Shown here in pieces: positions 12,001-15,496 of a stretch of DNA of 22,293 bases (its first letter is position 1; every line of letters begins with the position of its first letter). Location of the stretch: assembly GCA_947629615.1 (NCBI GenBank), contig CANRER010000004.1, positions 1 through 22,293 on the forward strand. Direction: 5' to 3'. The stretch comes from an uncultured Clostridia bacterium (GTDB taxonomy: Bacteria > Bacillota > Clostridia > UMGS1883). The position numbers and the translations under genes were made by a program. A model generated the notes under the pieces. That model searched no databases, was not told the DNA's origin, and saw only the letters and a list, made by a program, of their open reading frames with translations.

Positions 12001-13644
12001 CTCCTGGTCATTTGGCATGGGTGCGAATTTGACAACAGCATTTTTATCGGGTGTATAATCAGTAAATTTTATTTCAACGGTCTTGCCATCTTTCCACTGC
12101 ACAAATTTTTCGTATGCGCTTGTGATATCAGCGTTATAATTATCAGGCAAATCCTGCTTTCCGATTGCGCTAAAATAATTGGTCGGGTCCAGCCCGGCAT
12201 ATATACGAGGTTTCTGGTAATTGTCAATACCTTCCGTGTCAACACTGACGGTGTGAACCTCGAATTTATAATCGTTCTTTACGCCGGCGGAAATCTTAGC
12301 CTGACGTATCAACTCGTCGTACTTTTTCTGCACCTTAATTTTTTCATAAGAGGCGGTCAAAAGTATGTCCAGAATGACGGCGTCGCCGCCCTGACCCGTA
12401 GTTGTATGACTTTCGGCGTCATACTTGCAATAGTTACCGTACCTATTCGTGAGTGAATCTTCATAAACTGGCACATCGTACCACTCATGACCGGTAGATG
12501 GACTACTGTTATCTGCCTTCAGCGCATAGTTGGAGCCGCCGTCGGTCATAACAAAGGCCAGGGGGATACGGGGGACGGTCTGCTCCTCTTCGCTCAGCTT
12601 GGATGTGTATTTGTAGGTGACGTCTTCCACGTCCTTCATATTATTGTAAAGCTCTTCAAAGGCCTGATAGATACCGGCCTGCATATTGGTGTGGAAGCCA
12701 ATCAGCTTGTATCCTTCCTTATTTCTATCAGTAACATTCTGATTATCGCCGTCATCGTTTCTTGTGTAGTTTTCGATTTCTTCCTTTGTATGTGTTTTAA
12801 TATCTTCTTTTGTCGCCTTAACGTGTACGGTATAGGCGGCCGATCCATTTTGATCTTTCCGAACCTCGCAACTATTACTATTACTAGCATAACCCGTAAA
12901 ATTTCCGACGGTCATATAGATTCCGTGTCCGTCTTTTGTATCACCGGGGGTGTAATGTCCCAAAGGCATAAGCGTCCTCGCCGTGCCGCCGTAACCGATT
13001 ACGGCCACACGGTTGGTCTCGTTCAAGCCCATAACAAGGTCTATGACCTGATTCAGCGCGTCAAGCTCCTTCTGAATACGTGAGTTTGCGACGCGTTCAG
13101 CACTGTCGTCATCATACGAATTACCATTAACAACATTGGCCGCCATCGAGCCGGACATATCCAGCAGCATTACAAGGTCTATGGGGGTGTTGACGTTTTC
13201 CTTCAGCTTAAGGCTGCTGCCCAGGGCGCTGTAAACATGGAGGAAGTCCTCGCCCGCCCCGAGGCTGACGGAGCCCTCCTTCGCGAGGCCGTCCAATTCG
13301 GACGTGAGCTGCAAAGTGCTGCCGTTCCATTCTCCTTCACGGTCGCCCGTATCGTCAAAGTTCAGGGCAAAGACGGACTTATCCGACCAGAGACGGCCTA
13401 TATAACGGGTGTCGTGCTCAAAGTCCAGCGCGTCGGTATAGTCGTCCATGGTGCTGGGGTCGGCCTCGCGCTGCGTCACCTTACTGGGGCCCGCCGCGAT
13501 GGGGCTGACGCCGTCGTCGCCGGCCGCAAACGCCGCCAACGGGAAATTCACCGACGAAAAAAGCACGCAAAGGCTTAAAAGCCCCGCGAGCCCTTTCTTA
13601 AGCGGATTATTTTCGCCGTGCGTCTTTGATTTAACGAATATCAT
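1..13644 (-). CDS. Giant secreted VWA / isopeptide-pilin-module / DUF11 adhesin (3' end beyond window)
   Basis: A single open frame of 4548 codons runs without a stop to the left edge, so the C-terminus and any sorting signal (for example LPXTG) are not visible. Start chosen at 13644: GAGGAGG (13654-13660) lies 9 nt upstream, whereas the in-frame ATG at 13651-13653 abuts it. Residues 1-41 form a signal peptide (KK, hydrophobic core, AFA-A cleavage). A VWA domain follows with MIDAS D162-M-S164-G-S166, T319 and D368. Residues ~440-2350 hold a long region with Cna_B/DUF7601-like modules (around 1285, 1816, 1985, 2145). About eight FctA/Spy0128-type modules (~2365-3515) each carry a Lys near the start (xVxKTV), a Glu in a Y-x-F-x-I-x-E strand and a terminal FTN-x-Y, the trio expected for Lys-Asn isopeptide bonds; one DUF7601-like module sits among them near 3019. 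DUF11 repeats (VTYxLxVxNxG...VxDxxPxGL) occupy ~3519-4548, with two divergent FctA-like modules interspersed. Inferred role: a protease-resistant surface stalk with a ligand-binding VWA tip. Ligand unknown. Expression is probably phase-variable (see 13837-15196). Confidence 0.93.
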   Translation of the reverse strand, partial: MIFVKSKTHGENNPLKKGLAGLLSLCVLFSSVNFPLAAFAAGDDGVSPIAAGPSKVTQREADPSTMDDYTDALDFEHDTRYIGRLWSDKSVFALNFDDTGDREGEWNGSTLQLTSELDGLAKEGSVSLGAGEDFLHVYSALGSSLKLKENVNTPIDLVMLLDMSGSMAANVVNGNSYDDDSAERVANSRIQKELDALNQVIDLVMGLNETNRVAVIGYGGTARTLMPLGHYTPGDTKDGHGIYMTVGNFTGYASNSNSCEVRKDQNGSAAYTVHVKATKEDIKTHTKEEIENYTRNDDGDNQNVTDRNKEGYKLIGFHTNMQAGIYQAFEELYNNMKDVEDVTYKYTSKLSEEEQTVPRIPLAFVMTDGGSNYALKADNSSPSTGHEWYDVPVYEDSLTNRYGNYCKYDAESHTTTGQGGDAVILDILLTASYEKIKVQKKYDELIRQAKISAGVKNDYKFEVHTVSVDTEGIDNYQKPRIYAGLDPTNYFSAIGKQDLPDNYNADITSAYEKFVQWKDGKTVEIKFTDYTPDKNAVVKFAPMPNDQEEASGITNVEVANNIKYNDSFSEIDVDGMKDKLLNILNKFTTNTFSPVGGANDLGTMDAVTYVDPIGKYMDVKDVKKLTLFGKSYDMKRTAVYNRAFNEAVAGVSATFVDGWYDEATHKKVESPDESEKWNTVFYHVGDDIARQFVPSLGQGQGNDEAKMRNTTYTFYRLDKDESGNVLDDKARQETLHMNPAYGTDAEIPVTADKDNHLEYDGVYTLSDLRVWVEDTGDYSDSTVEDGGADIDANYDEALYVNIPVNMMPMRTVTLSYNDAVENPHIEYETNFMPGDAAKESYKASFPLRVFYTVGLSDDIKNPDGSVNLSSGVSAEYIAENKSVTSAWQEARGVPDGNVEFFSNWYNPERRYSDYATTSADYTYGNPVTSFSPATGNRYYIFEKALPLYSAAYIYTTGEDLKQKWRNVRVNEDSEDEDSRTFTPAEFGGKLIAQDLVVEDNQATDDERQNSIWNALKTQGIDGSQDVQEGDIVLLKNRRLTDVKKPADGGGDPFSSEGYYFLPIEYYTLDGNGTAEKIQYVITRKGSEFGSAYKSSGITNGQMLTWHDVSGTYPDYPYLSATDTGDPSRGKDYIGLPLTVDGQYNTSEETGVELDEKGKPTQMAEQYAAEHPDSDCTTIRSNGDWVVSARPGGLRVGGLAQNIKSKGGNPTQYPYDYMKARFPDIADSYNPNDWVYYDGNTTRTANNYYLPTISTSSNVADNDVVVNVYLGNNGRLWVSDTSIMVTKTVELADGAKRDANKKFKFQVFIDGVEGERDAIVVRHNAIIDAWQMQLHYIDMELSGKLFLQTTDGQLATVDGEGCRVAASDNGYIYAEDCKSQNGAQHTAGEQYTGEVYYVYIGTNRSTTTEAASSTTALRVFHNGEVDDKGSIDKGDVVAKLVDDDGNETDYDATGNWDSDTRTNGATRVKFYATNAWLVSPSQYNGEYWTNKTDTGKPTEGNFDHKLTNFELLTVDPSTEGSSVGIKSSYRTASAYWTQKCDFGLPGGEADLYDNIIPKDNPGFNRPDYTNDYIAKHTAAVELRDGYGLVFNGIESRTNYRFTEKLEDTDISDGYRFENLLHGQQRGSLIKYEEGANKFTELAQAGYAMTPAVDPNGEPFYHSNAKIEESYATHTTDVGNHHQPTASDGVDQNPACGLGGTADEEIDDTTTRHYFVKDGVLTDLHYNGEVATLQGNRYIVTTTAHFLVNGEKQSDADNETSPLPAQNRPREVNEETGEVTDPGMNRQDYAGAYSVFGNTGNYEETAHFTNRKSPMGNLVVSKKVTASDGIVAELEKPWEYDLTITLPADYTDNDIITFPYTGGKLTEGQYQSVTPKTDGELKFIADPTAEPVEGMGKTYKTETDPSFTLLHGQTLTISLPIGTKYTITERNANTGDILTTYNESVTDLVDGTTTPTKGMTADKDAEGYYKEGEDAEQRADFENHRMAPGNLRIEKHVYGESADHDKDWHFTVTLTPRDATANEKYFNIEPLSFDYIKYDREHKQLEGDEGTGKITFEKKDPEKPGDLPTYVSEKNAITLKDGQSVEIQKLPPYSTYAVTEDEANHDGYSTVASHNGGIIPDGGSTTAPLAVIASFANTIGAYEPGDLEINKVVTGFDRIEREETKERVRNAQFLYEVSFSNVNRLPYRGAVETDDKGEPAVDGDGQPVYKGIGYVYGVSTVNGDEGVALMSLQLPAPKDGDFVNKGETADETVINYAVPDADGKLQFTLKHGQYIRFIDLPDGTNYRVEELGVVTKVNEEPAPGEPRFEYDNGVKDSHGFTCVAPFKRGEESTRGIAEDTIDTRSQKEDEDKLTFFARYTNDYAPSPVKFEIPVRKTVEGGGKGEFKFYLRGLSNYPGAIMPELNEITIYTSGAKTGARFPAITFTREGTYTFEITEDTADVPEGWTYDNARWTVTLDVVDNDGRLEIDESSVKYARNRDDYAFGDGVEPAVEFTNKFETNDAFYTPAVTKTVTGDLRSSDADFAFTLEKLEGDDSGLVMPDADGLSAKVTAKADENTVAAAEFGQIQFTKAGTYRFKITETNDALSGWSYDSSSWILTVNVTNNNGKLSAAADYQRDGRGERYDTAEFTNKYTAASAGFGPKVKKTVEGDDPQLDDREFSFLLTLDSANPKDGVDFPSGNPTLTLKAGQEKSFGGLSFTKAGTYVFKISEIPGGYAGYTYDKTTWIATVKIVNRGGRLELDSVAYVSDKGEESSTEAAFTNRYAPGKAFFAPAVSKRITGSGAPNEDFGFVLEEIEGKDYSGVTMPAEDAVTVNGNGKASFGSIVFDRAGTYEFRIREIAGENTRYKYDASEWILTVTVSDSDGDLSASGVYTKNGEEGDIAAFTNVYKADSALFAPELQKTVEGEPTVDAAFEFELVPAKDYGDAVILPPHAVITGPGKVTFDPIEFTKMGNYSFTVREVSGKDAYDYDLEEWTLTVFVADFDGDGRLEAPMGQYVSASGKTALVPEFTNRYRFGSLTIGKTLSGAAVTEADRERDFTFTVEFTLDGKPLEGEYPYGGSREGTVTSGATLTLKGGESITIDKLPEGAEYTVTEEHFPGYVETYVGESGTISDGVASEAAVDNRRIFSTEWQPRVDKTFAAESHDRPTDKDFVFGIELTDGNADAVVMPENVTASVTGGGSCLFDAVTFLEEGAYTFTINEISDEYPGYTNAEPKTVTVNVAMNKNDETGEYSLSVESVEYEGGESAVFENGYQVENPGEQYIVPAVHKTVIGDVPEGEDQTFTFTLTPDEANPDGATLDGEPSAELTGGGEVNLSGIRFDKAGVYAFKIAEDTSSAPAGYTYDTTVWTMTVSVVDIEAMLHIDKVVISDGKGLVNEYGEDEARELDFTLPVEFENKYDTTAVGYAPVAEKTISGDTPKYDSVFTFELEGAEQDGVIMPENATASVSGAGRAVFDDITFTKAGEYSFTVRELVGDNGFYTYSGDEVVLTVTVEDIDSILTVTGVAYSSGEAAVFDNVYAGPDLAIEKLHSADGGEQTKERLTVEAGQTVTYYIKVTNNGSAAAVDVPVWDTVPKGLELIESSVSHDGSVDADGLISWLIPEIPVGESVELSFSVTVPAVSEYTEWTNVASMKDPSEKPEDPPEESNKVEEEEFIPNLVIHKEQSKTDVRRTSNRFETEADDIVTYYLTVTNIGTAAAMDVVVTDTVPKGLTLVDIGNDGYVDENNLITWNLGRIEPNAGKEVTFRVRVPYVEETTEWLNLGSVKYSNNPDGPDEEKPSNEVEIWEKNDTPKTHPDLRSVKKQRTENMAVPTDREMIVEGGDVVTYSVTVKNYGDGASGEFTVTDTVPVGLELVEGSISDGGVYENGVITWTLPGLAPGGEVTVEFSVTVPALENGGRWRNIAYTDGTPTDEIEIVKPADAVLSVEKSIEGREWKNGDSFSFVLLPDVNDAPTAEAVKQMDIIMPLDAEATVDKDTEGYRADFAAVKFKAEGVYRFLISEESGSVADLTYAAEPVAVVVTVTRVGDSLTADVHYPEGSAAKIVNTWIDDRKPHLTKPVKEHSLDGTTFTSEPLTAEEGAEVTYRVTVQNTGDAPAENVIITDALPEGLAVADGSISDGGVLENGVITWTIPVIEAGGSKSVTFKVIVPKTENGGSWGNIATVHGPDTPPPSDEIEIVKPAELGLGVLKTLLGREWMNDDSFEFTLGGEGEGMTLPESLKLTVANDTEGHKASFGAVQFSKEGIYTLTVAETVGSESGMTYAEPVTVTVTVTKRLVSENGESKTYELIASAEPADAYIEFVNTYEGSVEPPYDGQPEITVEKTQAVGEVGPTKEKLNVNGGDIVTYALTVRNIGSAAAENVVVRDAVPAGLTFVQALDGGVEADGVITWAVGNIPEGGEKTVRFTVRTPDEEGSWKNIGYVSYDNNPDNPDDPDEPKPETPSNEVEIEEPQPKQPDLEIAKTQSVNGAPDTAERVEVKAGDEITYRVTAFNTGEADIEDAVIKDKIPSGLTLVEGSISDGGRLDGGEITWNVGRIPAGKGVTVGFTVTVPD
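737..2275 (-). repeat. Tandem duplication of a DUF11 + FctA-like bimodule inside the adhesin
   Basis: Two successive units of about 770 bp (approximately 2275-1508 and 1507-737) encode the same module order: a DUF11 domain, a linker reading DEIEIVKPA, and an FctA-like domain beginning with a GREW motif and ending F/I-VNT-W/Y. The 20-mer ccgccgtcgcttatgctgcc occurs at 2066-2085 and again at 1295-1314, exactly 771 bp (257 codons) apart. It occurs a third time at 92-111, 1203 bp (401 codons) further on, in the last DUF11 repeat. All spacings are multiples of three. Boundaries are approximate because the units have diverged. Confidence 0.75.
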
Positions 13645-13699
13645 AAGAACCATCCTCCTCAAAGCTGCTTTACGGATATAGTACCGATAACAAAGCCTC

Positions 13700-13720
13700 A
13701 AACGCGCTTATACCGCGTTT
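13700..13720 (-). promoter_or_regulatory. Hairpin in adhesin leader
   Basis: Perfect 7-bp inverted repeat AAACGCG (13700-13706) and CGCGTTT (13714-13720) with a 7-nt loop, 56 nt upstream of the adhesin ATG. No U-tract follows, so it is not a simple terminator. It could affect mRNA stability or protein binding. Confidence 0.5.
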
Positions 13721-13733
13721 ATATAAACTAATA

Positions 13734-13743
13734 CCCCCCCCCC
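13734..13743. repeat. C10/G10 homopolymer upstream of the adhesin start
   Basis: Ten consecutive C on the plus strand (G10 on the adhesin coding strand), 90 nt upstream of the adhesin ATG. Homopolymers of this length are known slippage hotspots in phase-variable surface genes of other bacteria. Here it lies inside the leader and between the halves of a weak promoter-like pair (TTGTGT and TATATA). Losing two bases would give 17-bp spacing. Functional meaning is inferred. Confidence 0.85.
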
Positions 13744-13836
13744 GACACAAATTCGGAGAGGGCGAAATGTCCATCGCCGTCAATACGGTCTATACTATGA
13801 CGGAATATTGAATTTATGTGCGTAAACCAACGGTTC

Positions 13837-13861
13837 GTCCTGAAACTAAAACTTTTAGGAC
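13837..13861. repeat. Left 25-bp inverted repeat (recombination site)
   Basis: Its reverse complement matches 15172-15196 at all 25 positions; similarity stops at both edges. Internal structure: arm GTCCTGAAA (13837-13845), core CTAAAAC (13846-13852), arm TTTTAGGAC (13853-13861). The arms are inverted copies of each other apart from one position, and the 7-bp core is asymmetric. This is the usual layout of a simple tyrosine-recombinase crossover site. It lies 20 bp past the recombinase stop codon. Confidence 0.92.
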
Positions 13862-13881
13862 GGAGCCCGCCGCGAGCGGCC

Positions 13882-14964
13882 TTACGCGCCGCTGACGGCG
13901 GCGCCTGACGGCAAATCGGCGGCGTAAATTTCGCGCAGCTTATCCATCTGGCTCCGCTTGTACTCGTCGAGCGAGTGAACGTACAAATCCATAGTGGTCG
14001 CCACCGAAGCGTGGCCCAGAACCTCGCTGAGCGTTTTGTAGTCCATGCCCACCTCCAACGCCCGAGAGCTGAACGTGTGGCGCAGGGCGTGGAACCTTAT
14101 ATCCGGCAGCTCGGCCTCGGCAAGTATTCGCTTGAACCGCCGCCGATAGCTGCGCACCTCCACGGGGCCGCCCATGTGCGAAAGCACAAACTCCCCGTCG
14201 CGAGGCAATGCTCTGAGCTTATCCAAAATAAAATCCGGCAGCGGTATTGTGCGCAGCGAGGCGCGGCTTTTCGGCGGAGTAACCTTAAGCCCGCCGTTTT
14301 GGCGCACCTGCGTTCCCCTGACCGACAGGGCCGAGCCTTCAAAATCCACGTCGCGCCAGCGGAGGGCGCAAAGCTCCCCTATCCTCAGCCCTGTATACAG
14401 GCAAAGCAGTATGCCCGCGTCGTTGCTTTCCGACAGCGAGGCCTCGAGCCTCCGCTGCTGAGCGGGCGTCAGGATTTCCACGTTTTTCACGGGTTCGCGC
14501 GGCAGCCTCACCTTGCCGCACACGTCCGCGCAAAGCCCTTGGTCGCAGGCGTCGCGCAGGGCGGCTTTGAGTATGACGAAAACCAGCCTCACCGTTGCGG
14601 GAGCCATCGACAGCGAATTTATAAACCTTTGCACGGCTTCGACGGTGACGGCTTTCATTTTTATTCCGCCAATTTTTGGAATAATTGTGTTTCGGATATG
14701 GCGGCGGTACAAAAGCCGCGTAGACTCCTTTAGCTCCGTTCTGGCGTTTTGCCAGTCGGTCAGCCAGCCGCCGAGCGTCATGGCCGAACCCTCCGCCGCT
14801 GCCGCGCCTGCCTTTTTTTCGGCGAGCAGGGCCTTCACCTCGTCGTATCGGCGGGCGTAAACATAGCCGTAAACGGCTTTCCCGTCGGCGGCGCGGCTCT
14901 TGATGTACCTCCCCTCGTAGCGGCCGTCCTTTCGTTTGTAGATGTTTTCTCCTCTTCTCGACAT
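13882..14964 (-). CDS. Tyrosine recombinase / DNA invertase of the switch
   Basis: Complete 360-residue tyrosine recombinase, the typical length for Tn916/phage-like integrases. The N-terminal part (about 1-55, with a GRYEGRY motif) resembles the AP2-like arm-binding domain, residues ~60-140 are the SAM-like core-binding domain, and the rest is catalytic. All active-site residues are visible: R194 (TGLRIGEL), K232, H292-x-x-R295, H318 (LGHAS) and the nucleophile Y328. The start at 14964 is supported by AAAGGAG 8 nt upstream. The gene lies entirely inside the perfect inverted repeats, so it most likely inverts its own locus, carrying the promoter with it. In the present orientation it is codirectional with the giant adhesin, whose start lies 238 bp beyond its stop; weak read-through is possible. 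GC-rich codon use resembles the neighbours. Confidence 0.95.
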   Translation of the reverse strand: MSRRGENIYKRKDGRYEGRYIKSRAADGKAVYGYVYARRYDEVKALLAEKKAGAAAAEGSAMTLGGWLTDWQNARTELKESTRLLYRRHIRNTIIPKIGGIKMKAVTVEAVQRFINSLSMAPATVRLVFVILKAALRDACDQGLCADVCGKVRLPREPVKNVEILTPAQQRRLEASLSESNDAGILLCLYTGLRIGELCALRWRDVDFEGSALSVRGTQVRQNGGLKVTPPKSRASLRTIPLPDFILDKLRALPRDGEFVLSHMGGPVEVRSYRRRFKRILAEAELPDIRFHALRHTFSSRALEVGMDYKTLSEVLGHASVATTMDLYVHSLDEYKRSQMDKLREIYAADLPSGAAVSGA

Positions 14965-15030
14965 AACGAGCTCTCCTTTGACTTAAAATTTGACGGCGAA
15001 TTTTTCGTAGGTAATAATTTCTCGCTTTTT

Positions 15031-15061
15031 ATTGTATTTTTTTGCGAAAAACTCTTGACAA
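15031..15061 (-). promoter_or_regulatory. Candidate recombinase promoter, back-to-back with the switch promoter
   Basis: On the minus strand TTGTCA (15056-15061) and TACAAT (15031-15036) are separated by 19 bp, about 65 bp upstream of the recombinase start. The spacing is long, so it would be weak. Its -35 overlaps the -35 of the strong rightward promoter, so the two would compete for polymerase. Other AT-rich candidates exist in 14965-15130. Confidence 0.35.
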
Positions 15062-15083
15062 ATCGCCGTTATACTGCTATAAT
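15055..15083 (+). promoter_or_regulatory. Consensus sigma-A promoter inside the invertible segment
   Basis: TTGACA (15055-15060) and TATAAT (15078-15083) are both perfect and separated by exactly 17 bp, in an AT-rich stretch. Transcription should start near 15090 and run right, through the right inverted repeat, into the terminator at 15302-15333. No well-supported gene lies between. In the inverted arrangement the same promoter would face the giant adhesin with a leader of roughly 300 nt. Confidence 0.9.
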
Positions 15084-15168
15084 AAAACATCATAAAAAAC
15101 ATGGCGATTTATATTTTAATAATATTTTGTAAAATTTTGTCGTCGCCCATGTTTTGATGACGATTTGT
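15058..15168. repeat. Three copies of an AAATCG-type motif around the switch promoter
   Basis: ACAAATCGCC (15058-15067, plus) overlaps the 3' edge of the -35 box. ATAAATCGCC (minus strand of 15103-15112) lies just past the expected transcription start. ACAAATCGTC (minus strand of 15159-15168) lies next to the right inverted repeat. The first and second share 8 bp as a perfect inverted repeat (15060-15067 / 15103-15110), as do the first and third (15058-15065 / 15161-15168). Placement suggests operator sites or accessory recombinase-binding sites; which is unknown. Confidence 0.5.
15095..15155 (+). promoter_or_regulatory. Stem-loop in the leader made by the switch promoter
   Basis: AAAACATGGCGA (15096-15107) pairs with TCGCCCATGTTTT (15143-15155) with a single bulged C, around an AT-rich 35-nt loop. 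It would be present in the 5' leader in both orientations of the segment. No U-tract follows. Possible roles are mRNA stabilisation or a DNA-level protein site. Confidence 0.45.
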
Positions 15169-15171
15169 GCT

Positions 15172-15196
15172 GTCCTAAAAGTTTTAGTTTCAGGAC
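15172..15196. repeat. Right 25-bp inverted repeat (recombination site)
   Basis: Exact reverse complement of 13837-13861. Plus-strand parts: arm GTCCTAAAA (15172-15180), core GTTTTAG (15181-15187), arm TTTCAGGAC (15188-15196). The core reads in the opposite direction to the left site, which sets the outcome as inversion. Perfect identity over 25 bp suggests maintained activity rather than an old relic. Confidence 0.92.
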
Positions 15197-15301
15197 AAGA
15201 GCCGTGCTAAGCGGACAGCATATATAATACCCTAAATGCTCCAAAATATGCTTACGGCGCAAAAAACAGCCGATACGACGGATAAAAACCCGCGTGACAG
15301 C

Positions 15302-15333
15302 CCGCGCCCCATTTTAAGGGGCGCGGATTTTTG
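15302..15333 (+). terminator. Rho-independent terminator facing the switch promoter
   Basis: Nine-bp all-GC stem CCGCGCCCC (15302-15310) and GGGGCGCGG (15318-15326), 7-nt loop, followed by ATTTTTG. It would stop the strong rightward promoter about 240 nt after its start. If the segment is inverted, it would instead terminate the recombinase transcript. Either way it insulates the downstream carboxypeptidase. Confidence 0.88.
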
Positions 15334-15466
15334 TGCGGGCGGGCGAAACAAAAAAGGAGCGGCCGAAAAGCCGTGGGTTATCCGGCTGTTTGGCTGCCCG
15401 TATATTTTTCCGGCGTTTTTCGGCGCTTTCATACTACCCTTACGCAACTTTGTGTACTTAAACAAG

Positions 15467-15496
15467 CCCCCTCGGTAATACACATTATCAAGGGGG
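15467..15496 (+). promoter_or_regulatory. Possible Shine-Dalgarno-masking hairpin before dacF
   Basis: CCCCCT (15467-15472) is complementary to AGGGGG (15491-15496), which is the ribosome binding site of the following gene, with an 18-nt loop. If formed, it would hide the binding site. Only six pairs, so regulatory relevance is uncertain. Confidence 0.4.

Larger units (their letters stand above)
13645..13836 (-). promoter_or_regulatory. Fixed leader of the giant adhesin gene, between start codon and inverted repeat
   Basis: This 192-bp non-coding stretch lies between the adhesin start and the left inverted repeat, outside the invertible segment. On the minus strand it contains a 6-bp hairpin (CCGTCA/TGACGG arms at 13777-13782 and 13798-13803), a G10 run, a 7-bp hairpin (13700-13720) and the GAGGAGG ribosome binding site at 13654-13660. 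I see no strong sigma-A promoter facing the adhesin here. The best candidate, TTGTGT (13745-13750) with TATATA (13720-13725), is weak and has 19-bp spacing that includes the homopolymer. No U-tract terminator is present, so transcripts entering from 13837 should reach the gene. Confidence 0.7.
13837..15196. mobile_element. Putative invertible DNA segment (recombinase-encoding promoter switch)
   Basis: This 1360-bp segment is bounded by identical 25-bp repeats in inverted orientation and holds exactly one gene, a complete tyrosine recombinase, plus a 207-bp AT-rich promoter region. Inverted (not direct) orientation of the sites predicts inversion rather than excision. The consensus promoter inside points right toward a terminator in this orientation. 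Inversion (x becomes 29033 - x) would put its -35 at 13973-13978 and its -10 at 13950-13955 on the minus strand, firing at the giant adhesin gene. No transfer genes, excisionase, second integrase or cargo are present, which argues against an integrative element remnant. The parts are read directly; the switching itself is inferred. Confidence 0.85.

Noticed and set aside
682..12456. Series of long plus-strand open frames opposite the adhesin (for example 682-2922, 5947-7518, 7519-9018, 10564-12456)
   Set aside because: All lie codon-for-codon opposite the minus-strand adhesin frame. They stay open because the gene avoids TTA, CTA and TCA codons. Their translations show no domain features and lack ribosome binding sites.
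13882..14964. Integrase as remnant of a prophage or conjugative element
   Set aside because: No other mobile-element gene is adjacent, flanking repeats are inverted rather than direct, and they enclose only the recombinase and a promoter. An inversion cassette fits better.
15101..15157. 18-codon hydrophobic peptide in the switch leader (MAIYILIIFCKILSSPMF)
   Set aside because: No ribosome binding site upstream and low-complexity AT-rich DNA; not supported as a gene, though a leader peptide cannot be excluded.
15172..15196. 25-bp repeats as ordinary transcription terminators
   Set aside because: The stem-forming potential comes from the arm symmetry, but there is no U-tract on either strand and the two copies are identical at a distance, which terminators need not be.
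15223..15228. TATAAT just right of the inverted repeat as a dacF promoter
   Set aside because: No acceptable -35 at 16-18 bp, and the terminator at 15302 lies between it and dacF.
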